This document shows, piece after piece, positions 28,907 to 38,361 of a stretch of 61,594 nt of DNA. The notes beneath the pieces are model-generated. The model was not told where the DNA came from. It saw only the letters and a program-made list of their open reading frames with translations, and did not search any database. The stretch is from positions 1 to 61,594 of the forward strand of contig WHSO01000014.1 of NCBI GenBank assembly GCA_009380075.1, written 5' to 3'. The translations under genes were made by a program, and so were the position numbers. The stretch comes from Alphaproteobacteria bacterium (GTDB lineage: Bacteria; Pseudomonadota; Alphaproteobacteria; SMXQ01). Position 1 is the first letter of the stretch. The number at the start of each line of letters is the position of its first letter.

Positions 28907-29212
28907 TCAGTCGGTGGCCGGGGTTCCGTCGGATGCGTTGCCCGTGGTGGGGGAGGCATCGCTCGCGGCCGCTCCCTGCGACAGGCCGTCCGGCGGCGGG
29001 CTTTTCGCCGCCGGGTCCCGCGGCAAGTGCGCCCGGCCTGCCGCCTGTGCGTCGCGCTCCGCACGGTCGAGCAGCGCCCGCGCCCTCGGCGTGTGCGGAG
29101 GTTTCCACAACAGATCCACGCGTTTCTCCGTCGCTGTTCGCGATGTCGGGAAACGCATGGGCGTCTCCCCGGCGGTCCCGCCTTTCGGCGGACTCGTCCC
29201 GTCGTTGGTCAT
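28907..29212 (-). CDS. Small Pro/Ala-rich hypothetical protein
   Basis: Unrecognised protein of 101 residues. ATG 29212 is favoured because GGGAGGGAGA lies just upstream; an in-frame ATG 48 bp earlier lacks this. The middle is the only ordered-looking part (TEKRVDLLWKPPHTPRARAL, then a charged helix LDRAERDAQAAGRAHL). Both ends are rich in Pro, Ser, Gly and Ala and probably disordered. No signal peptide or membrane segment. It is convergent with the hydrolase and divergent from the SUMF gene. Coding status rests on the ribosome site and the plausible central segment. Confidence 0.5.
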   Translation of the reverse strand: MTNDGTSPPKGGTAGETPMRFPTSRTATEKRVDLLWKPPHTPRARALLDRAERDAQAAGRAHLPRDPAAKSPPPDGLSQGAAASDASPTTGNASDGTPATD

Positions 29213-29449
29213 GATGGGTCTCCCTCCCGGGGCGGCCCGCGGGCCGATCCCCCCTTCCACGAAACCGCCATGATGCCCACGGCCGACGCCGAGCGCACGA
29301 ACAAACGGATCGAGTTATAAAAATACTTGTGGAAGTTGCCGTTAAAATTGAAGGTAAATCGCGCGACCCGGATCAGGCGGCACGTCGGGCCGTACCGCGA
29401 CCGCAATTGCGTCCTGTTGTTGCGTTGCATCATTGATCGTGAGGTTCCC

Positions 29450-30319
29450 GTGGGGCCGACACGTCCTCCGTCGTCATCGGCAGAAAAACCGGGGAAGCGC
29501 CGAAGGTTGTGCGCTGCGCTTGCCCTTGCGGCGCTGGCGGTGGTGCCATATGCCGCCCGTCTCTCGGCGGCTCCGATCGACGGCAAAGGCGGCGACATGG
29601 TCGCGATCCCGGGCGCGAGTTTCGTCATGGGCAGCGACGCGGGGCCCGAGGACGAACGCCCCGCCCATCGCGTCGCGGTTGCGCCGTTCCGCCTCGACCG
29701 GCGCGAGGTCAGCAACGCCGACTTCGCGCGGTTCCTCAACGCGCTTGGCGGCTTCCACAATGCCGCGGGCCGGAGGCTCTACGACGCCGACGACGGCGAT
29801 GCCCGCATCCATCGCGTGGCCGGGCAATGGCGCGCCGACGCGGGGTTCGAGGCCCATCCGGTGAACGAGGCAAGCTGGTTCGGTGCGCGCGACTACTGCG
29901 CCTGGCGCGGCGCACGCCTGCCGAGCGAGGCGGAATGGGAGCGCGCCGCGCGGGGGCCCGAAGGCCGCCGCTACCCGTGGGGCGCCGCGCCGCCGGATGC
30001 GACCCGGGCGCGCTACGGCATGGGCTGGATGCGGACCCTTCCGGTGGGCGCGCTTCCCGCCGGCGCGACGCCCGAGGGCGTGCTGAACCTGGCGGGCAAC
30101 GTGCACGAATGGACGTCGAGCTTGTACCGGCCCTATCCCTACAACACCAGCGACGGGCGCGAGGATGCCGACAGCGACGCCGCGCGCGTGACCCGTGGCG
30201 GCGCGGCCGATACCGGCGCCGCCACCCTCACCGGAACGTGGCGCGGGCGCACGGTGTCGCGCGGGCCGCGCGCCGGTCATCACAACATCGGCTTCCGCTG
30301 CGCAAAAGCGGCGCGGTAA
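29450..30319 (+). CDS. SUMF/formylglycine-generating-enzyme-domain protein, probably exported
   Basis: Protein of 289 residues with an N-terminal membrane or signal segment (LCAALALAALAVVPYAA) and a SUMF/PvdO fold. GTG 29450 is chosen since GTGAGG precedes it. Fold landmarks are MVAIPGASFVMGS, PAHRVAVAPFRLDRREVSNA, NEASWFGARDYCAWRGARLP, SEAEWERAARG, NLAGNVHEWTSSLY and the final HHNIGFRCA. True formylglycine-generating enzymes use a cysteine pair before the end; that pair is absent here, where the stretch reads TGTWRGRTVSRGPRA. So sulfatase activation is unlikely. Role unknown. Confidence 0.85.
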   Translation: MGPTRPPSSSAEKPGKRRRLCAALALAALAVVPYAARLSAAPIDGKGGDMVAIPGASFVMGSDAGPEDERPAHRVAVAPFRLDRREVSNADFARFLNALGGFHNAAGRRLYDADDGDARIHRVAGQWRADAGFEAHPVNEASWFGARDYCAWRGARLPSEAEWERAARGPEGRRYPWGAAPPDATRARYGMGWMRTLPVGALPAGATPEGVLNLAGNVHEWTSSLYRPYPYNTSDGREDADSDAARVTRGGAADTGAATLTGTWRGRTVSRGPRAGHHNIGFRCAKAAR

Positions 30320-30387
30320 GGGTGCCTGCGTCGCGGCCATTCGCCGTGCGCGAATGCGTGAAACGCCTGGATTTTCTAAGAGGAAAA

Positions 30388-30462
30388 TGGTGCCGCACGA
30401 AAGATTCGAACTTTCGGCCTCTCCCTTACCAAGGGAGTGCTCTACCCCTGAGCTAGTGCGGC
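30388..30462 (-). tRNA. tRNA-Thr (anticodon GGT)
   Basis: Cloverleaf on the minus strand, 75 bases including encoded CCA. Acceptor GCCGCAC pairs with GTGCGGC. Anticodon stem CTCCC/GGGAG holds loop TTGGTAA with anticodon GGT. The T loop is TTCGAAT. It lies 68 bp past the convergent SUMF gene. Confidence 0.97.
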
Positions 30463-30572
30463 CCCGGAAGGCGGGCGGAACATGCCACAGCGCTGTCCGG
30501 GGTGCAACACGGTTGGCCCCGGCCGAGACTGCGCCTTGTTGGCGTCCGCGCGGGCGACTAAAATCCGTGGCC

Positions 30573-30761
30573 ATGAACGATTCCCGTGACCGTCCATCGC
30601 CGAGCGCGCCCATGGCTGGGGCTGCTGCCGCCGAGGAGCGCCGCAAGCGCCAGGCCGAGGCGCTGCGCGCCAACCTGCGTCGCCGCAAGGCGGTGCGGCA
30701 GGACGAGGCCGCCACCCCCGAGGGGCGCGGCGACCGACGGAACCAGATACCCGAATCTTGA
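30573..30761 (+). CDS. Small conserved basic protein upstream of murA
   Basis: Protein of 62 residues from ATG 30573. Its centre (EERRKRQAEALRANLRRRKA) is a highly charged helix that recurs in short hypothetical proteins next to murA or its neighbours in many Alphaproteobacteria. No membrane or metal motif is visible; the ends are Pro/Ser- and Glu/Arg-rich. It is 111 bp before murA on the same strand and probably in the same operon. Function unknown. Confidence 0.75.
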   Translation: MNDSRDRPSPSAPMAGAAAAEERRKRQAEALRANLRRRKAVRQDEAATPEGRGDRRNQIPES

Positions 30762-30872
30762 GCCCATGACCCGCATGGAGTAACAAGAAGGCTGGCGCCA
30801 TGGCCCCATGGCGTGCGGGGCCGCACCGACAGGACCACGCCGGCCCCGGCATTCCCACGGCAGACGAGACCC

Positions 30873-32162
30873 ATGGACAGGATCAGGATTCGCGGCGGCA
30901 GGCGGCTCAAGGGCGCCATCCCCATTTCGGGTGCGAAGAACGCGGCGCTGCCGCTGATGGTGGCGAGCCTGCTGACCTCGGGCACGCTGCGGCTCGGCAA
31001 CCTGCCGCATCTCGCCGATATCTCGACGCTGGCGACCCTGCTGGCCGAGCTCGGCGTCGACATCTCCATGGACGGCGACGCCCCGGGCGGCGGGCATTTC
31101 GGCCGCGTGCTGGCGCTCACCGCGCGAAAGATCGCGTCGACCACCGCGCCCTACGACCTGGTGCGGCGGATGCGCGCCTCCGTCCTCGTGCTGGGGCCGC
31201 TGGTGGCGCGCGAGGGCGTCGCCCGCGTGTCGCTGCCGGGCGGCTGTGCCATCGGCAACCGGCCGGTGGACCTGCACCTCAAGGGGCTCGAGCAGCTCGG
31301 CGCCGCCATCGACGTGCAGGCGGGCTATATCGAGGCCCGCGCGCCCAAGGCGGGCCTGCGCGGCGGCCATATCGTGTTTCCCATGGTGTCGGTCGGCGCC
31401 ACCGAAAACCTTTTGATGGCGGCGTCACTGGCCCGCGGCGTGAGCGTGCTGTCCAACGCCGCGCGCGAGCCCGAGGTGATGGACCTCGCCCGCTGCCTGA
31501 TCGCCATGGGTGCGCAGATCGACGGGGTCGGCACCGACACGCTGACCGTCCAGGGCTCGGAGACCCTGTCCGGTGCCACCCACAACGTCATCCCCGACCG
31601 CATCGAGACCGGCACTTACGCCATGGCGGCGGCGATGACCGGCGGCGACGTCGAGCTGGTCGGCGCCGAGGAAAGCCATATCGAATCGCTGATCGAGAAG
31701 CTGCGCGAGGCGCGGGTGCGGGTAACGCCGACCGCGCGTGGCCTGCGCATCGCCCACGGCCGCGGGCGGCTCAAGGGCATCGACGTGATGACCGAGCCCT
31801 ATCCCGGCTTCCCCACCGACCTGCAGGCCCAGATGATGGCGATGATGTCGGTGGCGGGCGGCGCCGCGATGATCACCGAGAGCATCTTCGAGAACCGCTT
31901 CATGCACGTTCCCGAGCTCGGCCGCATGGGCGCCAACATCAACGTCCACGGGGCCTCGGCCATGGTGCGGGGCGTGCCGTCGCTCACCGGGGCCGAGGTC
32001 ATGGCGACGGACCTGCGCGCCTCCGTCAGCCTGGTGCTGGCGGGGCTTGTCGCCGAAGGTGAAACCATCGTCAACCGCGTCTATCATCTCGACCGCGGCT
32101 ATGAGCGGCTGGAGGAAAAGCTCGCCGCCTGCGGTGCCGACATCGAGCGCATCAAGGGCTGA
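30873..32162 (+). CDS. murA: UDP-N-acetylglucosamine 1-carboxyvinyltransferase
   Basis: First committed enzyme of peptidoglycan synthesis; it transfers enolpyruvate from PEP to UDP-GlcNAc in the cytoplasm. The 429 residues from ATG 30873 are the normal length. [20 protein letters not shown] and [10 protein letters not shown] are the usual N-terminus. The catalytic, fosfomycin-reactive cysteine is in [16 protein letters not shown]. Later landmarks: [34 protein letters not shown] and [16 protein letters not shown]. Because the Cys is present, the enzyme should be fosfomycin-sensitive. It heads the murA-DUF2948-hisGD group. Confidence 0.97.
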   Translation: MDRIRIRGGRRLKGAIPISGAKNAALPLMVASLLTSGTLRLGNLPHLADISTLATLLAELGVDISMDGDAPGGGHFGRVLALTARKIASTTAPYDLVRRMRASVLVLGPLVAREGVARVSLPGGCAIGNRPVDLHLKGLEQLGAAIDVQAGYIEARAPKAGLRGGHIVFPMVSVGATENLLMAASLARGVSVLSNAAREPEVMDLARCLIAMGAQIDGVGTDTLTVQGSETLSGATHNVIPDRIETGTYAMAAAMTGGDVELVGAEESHIESLIEKLREARVRVTPTARGLRIAHGRGRLKGIDVMTEPYPGFPTDLQAQMMAMMSVAGGAAMITESIFENRFMHVPELGRMGANINVHGASAMVRGVPSLTGAEVMATDLRASVSLVLAGLVAEGETIVNRVYHLDRGYERLEEKLAACGADIERIKG

Positions 32163-32168
32163 GGGTCG

Positions 32169-32702
32169 ATGGCCGACGAACAAGGTCAGGCAGGGAAGAC
32201 AGCGAAAGGCATGTCGTCGGGTCCCCTCAAGCTTCGCGCCGTCGATGCCGAGGACGTGGCCGTCCTCGCCGCCTGCCTGCAGGACGCGCTGGTGCCGGCG
32301 AGCGACATGCGCTACCTGACGGCCGAGAACCGCTTCGTCCTCGTCGCCAACCGCTTCTGCTGGGAAAGGCTGCCGGCGACCGCGCTCGACCCGGACGCGG
32401 GCGCCGAGCCCAAGGGCCCGTTCGAGCGCGTCCACTGCGGCCTCGCCTTCGAGCATGTCACGCGCGTGCAGACCCGTGGATTCGATCCCGCGGCGGACGA
32501 TGCCGCCGAACGGCTGTTCGAGGTCCTGACCATCCTCGCCGAGACGAACCCCGACGGCAGCGCCGCGCTGACGCTGCTGTTCGCCGGGCGCGTCGCCATC
32601 CGCCTCGATGCCGCGCGCATCGAGATCCTCGCGCAGGACGTGGGCGAACCCTGGCCGACGCTGTGGCGCCCGGCCCATCCGCTGGATACCGGCGAAGGGT
32701 AG
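32169..32702 (+). CDS. DUF2948 family protein
   Basis: Conserved alphaproteobacterial protein of 177 residues, six bases after murA. The DUF2948 pattern is visible: LKLRAVDAEDVAVLAACLQD, ENRFVLVANRFCWER, FERVHCGLAFEHV, and a final IEILAQDVGEPWPTLWRPAH. It is soluble, with no signal. The family is almost always found between murA and hisG/hisD in this group of bacteria, which supports the organism assignment, but no function has been shown. Confidence 0.92.
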   Translation: MADEQGQAGKTAKGMSSGPLKLRAVDAEDVAVLAACLQDALVPASDMRYLTAENRFVLVANRFCWERLPATALDPDAGAEPKGPFERVHCGLAFEHVTRVQTRGFDPAADDAAERLFEVLTILAETNPDGSAALTLLFAGRVAIRLDAARIEILAQDVGEPWPTLWRPAHPLDTGEG

Positions 32703-32838
32703 GAAGGGCGCGGGTTCCCCACGGTCGAACCGGCGCAAACCCGCGAGGCTGGCGCCGCCGGGCGGAACGCGCTAAAACACCCCGCTTTTGGCCCCCGGGG
32801 CCTCCATCACGCCCCCATGACGTCCAAGGTAGAGACAC

Positions 32839-33540
32839 GTGCGCGACAACGAGCCGCTGGTGATGGCATTGCCGAAGGGCCGCATCTTCGAGGAGGCGCG
32901 GCCGCTGCTGGCGCGCGCCGGCGTCGAGCCGGAGGCCGCCCTCGACGATCCCGACAGCCGCCAGCTCAAGTTCCGCACCTCCGACCCCGGGCTCGACATC
33001 ATCTCGGTGCGGTCCTTCGACGTCGCCACCATCGTCGCCTTCGGCGGCGCGCATCTCGGCATCGTCGGCTCCGACGTGCTGATGGAATTCGGCTACACGG
33101 AGATATATGCGCCGCTCGACTTGCGCATCGGCCGCTGCCGCCTCGCCGTGGCCGAGCCGAAGGAGATGGTCGCCGGCGACGATCCGCGGCGCTGGTCCAG
33201 CGTGCGCGTCGCCACCAAGTACCCCGAGATCACCCGCCGCCACTTCGCCGCGCGGGGGGTGCAGGCCGAATGCATCAAGCTCAACGGGTCCATGGAAATT
33301 GCGCCGTCGCTGGGTCTGTGCCAGCGCATCGTCGACCTCGTCTCCACCGGATCGACGCTGCGCGCCAACGGGCTGGTCGAGGTCGAGCACATCGCCGACG
33401 TGTCGTCGCGCCTCGTGGTCAACCGCGCCGCCCTCAAGACCCGGCCGGAGGAAGTGGGCGGCTGGATCGACCGCTTCGCGCACGCGCTGAACGGGGCCGG
33501 CGGCGCGGGCTCCGGCGGGATCGCGGCCGATGGCGGCTAG
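32839..33540 (+). CDS. hisG: ATP phosphoribosyltransferase, short form
   Basis: First enzyme of histidine synthesis; it joins ATP and PRPP. At 233 residues it is the short HisG-S form, which needs the regulatory partner HisZ; no hisZ is in this window. GTG 32839 follows AAGGTAGAG. Landmarks are [42 protein letters not shown] and the PRPP site [14 protein letters not shown]. The histidinol dehydrogenase gene begins 11 bases before its stop. The tail after residue 220 is Gly/Ala-rich and overlaps hisD. Confidence 0.95.
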   Translation: MRDNEPLVMALPKGRIFEEARPLLARAGVEPEAALDDPDSRQLKFRTSDPGLDIISVRSFDVATIVAFGGAHLGIVGSDVLMEFGYTEIYAPLDLRIGRCRLAVAEPKEMVAGDDPRRWSSVRVATKYPEITRRHFAARGVQAECIKLNGSMEIAPSLGLCQRIVDLVSTGSTLRANGLVEVEHIADVSSRLVVNRAALKTRPEEVGGWIDRFAHALNGAGGAGSGGIAADGG

Positions 33541-34843
33541 GCTTTCCTCCCGCGATCCGGGTTTCGAGGACGCCTTCGCGCGGCTGGTCACGGCGCGGCG
33601 CGAGCCGCAGGCCGATGTCGCCGCCGATGTCGCCCGCATCATCGCCGAGGTGCGCGCCCGCGGCGACGCGGCGCTGGTCGAATTTTCCCGCAAGTTCGAC
33701 CGGCTCGACCTGACGGCCGACCGCCTCGCCATCGGCGCCGACGAGATGGCGGCGGCGGAGAAGGCCTGCCCGAATGACGCGCTGGCGGCACTGGACTTCG
33801 CGGCGCAGCGCATCGAGGTGTTTCACCGCCGCCAGGTGCCGCGGGACGAGGAGTTCACCGACGCGGAAGGAATCCGCCTCGGTTGGCGCTGGCGCGCTAT
33901 CGCCGCCGTCGGCGTCTACGTGCCCGGCGGCCGGGCGGCCTATCCGTCCTCGGTGCTGATGAACGTCATCCCCGCCCGCATCGCCGGGGTGCCGCGCATC
34001 GTCATGACCGTGCCGACGCCGGGCGGCGAGGTCAATCCGCTGGTGCTGGCGGCAGCGCGCCGTGCCGGGGTGACCGAGGCGTATCGAGTCGGCGGCGCCC
34101 AGGCCGTCGCCGCGCTCGCCTTCGGCACCGCGACCATCCCCGCCGTGGACAAGATCACCGGTCCGGGCAACGCGTATGTGGCCGAGGCCAAGCGCCAGGT
34201 CTTCGGCGCCGTCGGCATCGACATGGTGGCGGGGCCGTCGGAGATCCTGGTCGTCGCCGATGCCGCCAACGATCCCGACTGGATCGCCATCGACCTCCTG
34301 TCCCAGGCCGAGCACGACGCCGCCGCGCAGTCGATCCTGATCACCGACGACGCGCGCTTCGCCGACGACGTGGTGGAAGCGGTCGCCGCGCGCCTCAGGA
34401 CCCTGCCGCGCGCCGCCATCGCTGGGGAGAGCTGGGAGAAATTCGGCGCCGTCATCGTCGTGAAGGACCTCGCGGGCGAAGCGCCGGCGCTGGTCGACCG
34501 GCTGGCGCCGGAGCATCTCGAGCTCGCCGTCGCCGATCCGGCGCCCATCGCCGAGGCCGTGCGCAACGCCGGCGCCATCTTCATGGGGCGCTTCACGCCG
34601 GAGGCGGTGGGCGATTACGTCGCCGGCCCCAACCACGTGCTGCCGACCAACCGCTCGGCACGGTTCTCTTCCGGCCTCGGCGTCTGGGATTTTCTCAAGC
34701 GCACGTCACTTGTCACGGCGGACGCCGACGGGCTCGGCGCGATCGGCCCGGCGGCGGTGGCGCTGGCCGAGGCGGAAGGCCTCGACGCCCACGCCCTGTC
34801 CATCGCCATCCGCCTCAACCTGCCCGCCGGCGGCGGGCGGTAG
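33530..34843 (+). CDS. hisD: Histidinol dehydrogenase
   Basis: Zinc enzyme that performs the last two oxidations in histidine synthesis, 437 residues. Characteristic segments are [68 protein letters not shown], the metal region [15 protein letters not shown], and the catalytic Glu/His pair in [11 protein letters not shown]. The last part, [18 protein letters not shown], is also invariant. The gene overlaps hisG and is followed by a repeat-rich gap, so hisGD end the operon here. Confidence 0.97.
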   Translation: MAARLSSRDPGFEDAFARLVTARREPQADVAADVARIIAEVRARGDAALVEFSRKFDRLDLTADRLAIGADEMAAAEKACPNDALAALDFAAQRIEVFHRRQVPRDEEFTDAEGIRLGWRWRAIAAVGVYVPGGRAAYPSSVLMNVIPARIAGVPRIVMTVPTPGGEVNPLVLAAARRAGVTEAYRVGGAQAVAALAFGTATIPAVDKITGPGNAYVAEAKRQVFGAVGIDMVAGPSEILVVADAANDPDWIAIDLLSQAEHDAAAQSILITDDARFADDVVEAVAARLRTLPRAAIAGESWEKFGAVIVVKDLAGEAPALVDRLAPEHLELAVADPAPIAEAVRNAGAIFMGRFTPEAVGDYVAGPNHVLPTNRSARFSSGLGVWDFLKRTSLVTADADGLGAIGPAAVALAEAEGLDAHALSIAIRLNLPAGGGR

Positions 34844-34870
34844 GCGCTACATCACGACGTCGAAACCACG

Positions 34871-35130
34871 GTCATGCCCCGGCGATCCCCCGACTTGATC
34901 GGGGGACGGCGCATCCATGCCTCCGCGATGGTCACACGGCGCCATGGATCGCCCGGACAAGCCGGGCGATGACGATAAGTGGAGAGAAGCGGCGAAAAGG
35001 GGTCCCCCTTTCCGTCATGCCCCGGCGAAGGCGGGGCGGGGCATCCACGTCCCAACGCTCATGGATCGCCCGGATGATCCCCCGATCCAGTCGGGGGAGG
35101 GCGATGGCGGCAGGGGGAGGGCGATGACGA
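34871..35130. repeat. Cluster of palindromic repeat units (dispersed family, locus A)
   Basis: The 391-bp hisD-infA gap contains no gene. It holds several hairpin units: CCCCCGA-TCGGGGG (near 34888 and again near 35079), ATCGCCCGG-CCGGGCGAT (34949-34970), and GTCATGCCCCGG-CGGGGCAT (from 35013). The same units, in other orders, occur at 37331, 48170 and 56180. They resemble REP/BIME or MITE-type intergenic repeats. Confidence 0.8.
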
Positions 35131-35234
35131 GGATGGTGGGCGGCGGCGGGCGGTAAGGGCGGAATCCGTGGGACTTGACGGGCCGGGCCGGCGCGCCCAT
35201 TGTCCCTGCAACCTGGACCACATTTGGAGATCGG

Positions 35235-35456
35235 ATGAGTACCAAGGAAGATGCCATTGAATTTGCGGGCGAAGTCAGCGAACTTCTGCCTAACGCCATG
35301 TTCCGCGTGAAGCTGGAGAATGGCCATGAGGTCCTTGCCTATGCCTCGGGCAAGATGCGCAAGCACCGCATCCGCGTCCTCGTCGGCGACAAGGTCAACG
35401 TCGAAATGACCCCCTACGACCTGACGAAGGGTCGCATCACCTTCCGCTTCAAATAG
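35235..35456 (+). CDS. infA: Translation initiation factor IF-1
   Basis: S1-type OB-fold protein of 73 residues that occupies the ribosomal A site during initiation. ATG 35235 has GGAG upstream, and [20 protein letters not shown] is the expected start, so the longer in-frame ORF was trimmed. The core [20 protein letters not shown], then [20 protein letters not shown] to the end, is nearly invariant across Alphaproteobacteria. It is followed 18 bp later by maf. Confidence 0.97.
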   Translation: MSTKEDAIEFAGEVSELLPNAMFRVKLENGHEVLAYASGKMRKHRIRVLVGDKVNVEMTPYDLTKGRITFRFK

Positions 35457-35473
35457 GCGGATCCAACGGCGGC

Positions 35474-36073
35474 ATGCCCGGGCAGGTCCGATTCGTGCTG
35501 GCGTCGGCATCGCCGCGCCGCCGCGACCTGCTGGCCCAGATCGGCCGCGTCCCCGACGCCGTGATCGAACCGGACATCGACGAAAGCGCCCGCCCCGGCG
35601 AGCTGCCGGCGGCCCATGCGGCGCGCCTCGCGCGCGAAAAGTGCGAGTCGGTGGCGGGGAAGGAGAACGCGGAAGCCTTCGTGCTGGCCGCCGATACGGT
35701 GGTCGCCTGCGGCCGGCGCATCCTGCCCAAGGCCGAGGACGAGGCGACGGCGCGGCACTGCCTGGCGCTGCTGTCGGGCCGCCGCCACCGGGTCGTCGGC
35801 GGCATCTGCCTGCGCGCGCCCGACGGGACCCGGCATGAGCGCCTGGTCACCACCACCGTGAGCTTCGCCCGTCTCGGCGCGGCCGATATCGACTCCTACC
35901 TCGCCTCGGGCGAATGGCAGGGCAAGGCCGGCGGCTACGCCATCCAGGGCCGCGCCGCCGTCTTCGTGCGCGCCATCAGCGGCTCGTACTCCAACGTCGT
36001 CGGCCTGTCGCTCCACGAGACCGAGAAGCTGTTGCGCGGCTGCGGCCTCGCTGCGGGCGTGGGCGCCCCGTGA
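35474..36073 (+). CDS. maf: Maf-family nucleotide pyrophosphatase
   Basis: House-cleaning enzyme of 199 residues that hydrolyses modified or canonical nucleoside triphosphates (dTTP/UTP or m7GTP class). N-terminal FVLASASPRRRDLLAQIG is the Maf signature. The catalytic Asp lies in FVLAADTVVACGRRILPKAE, and the active-site lysine in GKAGGYAIQG; SYSNVVGLSLHET closes the fold. The RNase gene starts within its stop codon. The infA-maf-rng-yacG order is typical of Alphaproteobacteria. Confidence 0.95.
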   Translation: MPGQVRFVLASASPRRRDLLAQIGRVPDAVIEPDIDESARPGELPAAHAARLAREKCESVAGKENAEAFVLAADTVVACGRRILPKAEDEATARHCLALLSGRRHRVVGGICLRAPDGTRHERLVTTTVSFARLGAADIDSYLASGEWQGKAGGYAIQGRAAVFVRAISGSYSNVVGLSLHETEKLLRGCGLAAGVGAP

Positions 36074-37272
36074 TCGACGAGATCATCGCCACCCGCGCCT
36101 TCGGGCCCATGCGCGTCGCGCTGCGCGAGGACGGCCAGTTGATGGAACTGCTGGTCGAGGACGCGGGCGAGCCCGGCGCCGTCGGCGACATCATCCGCGG
36201 CCGCGTCACCGCCGTCATGCGGGGGATGGAGGCCTGCTTCGTCGACATCGGCGCCGACAAGGCCGGATTCCTGTCCTTCGCCGCACGCGGCGGTGACGAC
36301 GACGACGCGGCGCCGGACGACATCCCGACCGAGGGCGCCGTGGTGCTGGTGCAGGTCGCCCGCGTGGCGCAGGGCGGCAAGGGCGCCGGGTTGACCCGCA
36401 GCCTGTCGCTGCCCGGCCGTTTCCTGGTGCTGACTCCGGGGCGGCGGCGCATCGCGGTGTCGCGCCGCATCGAGGACGAGGCGGCCCGCGCGCGGCTGGA
36501 GGACATCGTCGCCGGCTTCCTCGGCGACGACGAAGGCTTCATCGTGCGCACCGCCGCCGCCGCGGCGACGGCCGAGGCCTTGGAAGCCGACGCCCATGCC
36601 TTGCGCGCCCGCTGGCGCGAGATCACCGAGGGCATCGGCAACGGCGCCGTTCCCGCCCGCCTGCACGGGGAGGGGGGCGGCCTCACCCGCGTGCTGCGCG
36701 ACCGCGCGCATGGGGAGATCCGCCGGGTCATCGTCGACGACGCGCGCGCGACCGACGAGGCGCGCGCCTTCTTCGCCGAATACCTGCCCGGCCTGGAGCG
36801 CCGGGTCGAGCTGTGGGACGGAACCGAGCCGGTGTTCGAGGCTTTTGGGGTCGAGGACGAGATCGCCGACGCGCTGGAGCCGGAGGTGTCGCTGCCCTGC
36901 GGCGGCACCGTCGTCATCGAGCACACCCATGCGCTCACCGCCATCGACGTCAACACCGGGCGCAACACCGGCCGCTCGAACCACGCGACGACGGTGCGCG
37001 AGACCAACATCGAGGCGGCGCGCGAGATCGCGCGGCAATTGCGCCTGCGCGGCATCGGCGGGCTGACGGTGATCGACTTCGTCCACATGGACCACGCCGA
37101 CGACGAGGACGAGGTGCTGGACGAGCTGCTCGACGCGCTCGCCGACGATCCCGCCTTCATCCGCACCAGCGGCTTTTCCGACCTCGGCCTGGTCGAGCTC
37201 GCGCGCCGGCGCGGGGCGGGGTCTCTCGCCGAACGCCTCGCCGCGACGCCGGACGACGACGCGGAGTCCTGA
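36070..37272 (+). CDS. Ribonuclease E/G family protein, short form without zinc link
   Basis: Endoribonuclease of the RNase G type for RNA processing, 400 residues from GTG 36070. An S1 domain occupies roughly residues 35-110 (GDIIRGRVTAVMRGMEACFVD). The catalytic metal aspartates are in LTAIDVNTGRN and LTVIDFVHMDH. The chain ends soon after LVELARRRGAGSLAERL, so it lacks the CPxCxG zinc-link and the C-terminal region of E. coli RNase G/E. Since that link holds dimers together, this enzyme may assemble differently. Short homologues at this locus are usual in the group, so it is probably functional. Confidence 0.9.
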   Translation: MIDEIIATRAFGPMRVALREDGQLMELLVEDAGEPGAVGDIIRGRVTAVMRGMEACFVDIGADKAGFLSFAARGGDDDDAAPDDIPTEGAVVLVQVARVAQGGKGAGLTRSLSLPGRFLVLTPGRRRIAVSRRIEDEAARARLEDIVAGFLGDDEGFIVRTAAAAATAEALEADAHALRARWREITEGIGNGAVPARLHGEGGGLTRVLRDRAHGEIRRVIVDDARATDEARAFFAEYLPGLERRVELWDGTEPVFEAFGVEDEIADALEPEVSLPCGGTVVIEHTHALTAIDVNTGRNTGRSNHATTVRETNIEAAREIARQLRLRGIGGLTVIDFVHMDHADDEDEVLDELLDALADDPAFIRTSGFSDLGLVELARRRGAGSLAERLAATPDDDAES

Positions 37273-37275
37273 AGC

Positions 37276-37420
37276 CCGTTCCCACGGGCTGATTCAATAT
37301 CCGAAATCGTCATCGCCCTCCCACTTCCAACGTCATGCCCCGCGCATGCGGGGCATCCAAGTGGTGGATCGCCCGGATAAACCGGGCGATGACGAATCAA
37401 CACATTGGCGGGCCGCGCGG
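37276..37420. repeat. Dispersed palindromic repeat, locus B
   Basis: Lies in the 188-bp gap between the RNase gene and yacG. It starts with CCGTTCCCACGGGCTGATTC, continues with TCGTCATCGCCC, then two hairpins: GTCATGCCCCG-CGGGGCAT (from 37332) and ATCGCCCGG-CCGGGCGAT (to 37390). The end carries an inverted copy of the TGATTCGTCATCGCCC-like start. Related copies are at 34.9, 48.2 and 56.2 kb. Confidence 0.75.
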
Positions 37421-37460
37421 TGCTCTTGGCCGCCGGGCCGGGGCGCGCTAAATTCGCGCC

Positions 37461-37709
37461 ATGAACGGCGACGGGAAACCCCGGGCGAAGGCGCGGCGCC
37501 GGCGCGCCTGCCCGATCTGCGGCAAGGCGGCGGTGGAGCCGCATGTTCCGTTCTGCTCGCGCGACTGCGCCGATCTCGACCTCGGCCTGTGGTTCCGGGG
37601 CGCCTACCGCATCCCGGCGGTGGAGCCGCCCGACGAGGCCGTCGACGCGATGACGGAAGATGAGGGCGCGGGCGGCGCCGAACCCGGCGAGGACGAGGGC
37701 GGCGAATAG
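37461..37709 (+). CDS. yacG: DNA gyrase inhibitor YacG
   Basis: Small zinc protein of 82 residues. Four zinc cysteines are seen in CPICGK (residues 17-22) and FCSRDCADLDLGLWF, followed by the invariant AYRIP. The last 25 residues are acidic. YacG homologues bind GyrB and inhibit gyrase in E. coli. Position after the RNase gene and before tRNA-Phe is common in related genomes. Confidence 0.93.
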   Translation: MNGDGKPRAKARRRRACPICGKAAVEPHVPFCSRDCADLDLGLWFRGAYRIPAVEPPDEAVDAMTEDEGAGGAEPGEDEGGE

Positions 37710-37756
37710 CCTGTTTTCCGCGCCTCCCGGCGGCGCCGCGGACGGACGGCGGCGTC

Positions 37757-37785
37757 TTTACAGGGACCCGGAATGCCCCTATAAC
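37757..37785 (+). promoter_or_regulatory. Promoter of tRNA-Phe
   Basis: TTTACA at 37757-37762 and TATAAC at 37780-37785 are separated by exactly 17 bp, a good sigma-70-like match. The tRNA begins 36 bp after the -10 box. Confidence 0.6.
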
Positions 37786-37820
37786 CGCCCGGCGCGTCGT
37801 TCCGGCGCGGCCACCCCGGC

Positions 37821-37899
<79 letters not shown>

Positions 37900-38332
37900 A
37901 ACTCAATTATAACAATAAGTTACTTTCTATCGCGGTTGCGTGTCTAAGGGGAAGACCGTAGCAGGAAGCACATAGGAAGCAACGGGCACAAATTCCCTAT
38001 TTGACAAAGAAATTGAAGAATGGTGCTCCAGCCGCATGGGCGCTAATTGCACCGTCTTGGGGTACTCCCCCATGCCCCCCAGAGGGGCTGCCTCTCCCGT
38101 GTCTAATCGCGCTCGGGACGGTCGAGTAAAAAATAAACCCGATGGTTACCCGAAAACGTTGAGCTGGCTTCGGAGCCTCATGGACGAGGTAATGTCCGGG
38201 TTCCGAAACTCCGGCCCTCCGGTGATGCCTGCATATCCTCTTATTCTTAAGCCAATGGGTATGCCGCTCACGCACCCTCGAATGTCGCGTCGGGATTGCG
38301 CATTCAGTCAAATTCGCCACAATTCGACCCGT
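37900..38332. other. Gene-poor left arm of the island
   Basis: 433 bp between tRNA-Phe and the IS element. The first 120 bp are A+T-rich. Two overlapping ORFs of about 100 codons exist on opposite strands (37997-38320 minus, 38036-38335 plus), but neither has a good ribosome site or a recognisable domain. This is where an integrase gene would be expected; I see no supportable remnant of one. Confidence 0.6.
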
Positions 38333-38361
38333 TGACCTGCCCCCAGCAAGTGGTCCAACCC

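Noticed and set aside
34844-35234. A CRISPR array in the hisD-infA gap
   Set aside because: Repeated hairpin units differ in order, length and spacing; no constant repeat with unique spacers and no cas genes.
37997-38320. Possible integrase remnant or small gene in the island's left arm (minus strand), with a similar frame on the plus strand
   Set aside because: No tyrosine-recombinase motif (R...HxxR...Y) in either frame, no ribosome site, so an integrase remnant cannot be claimed.
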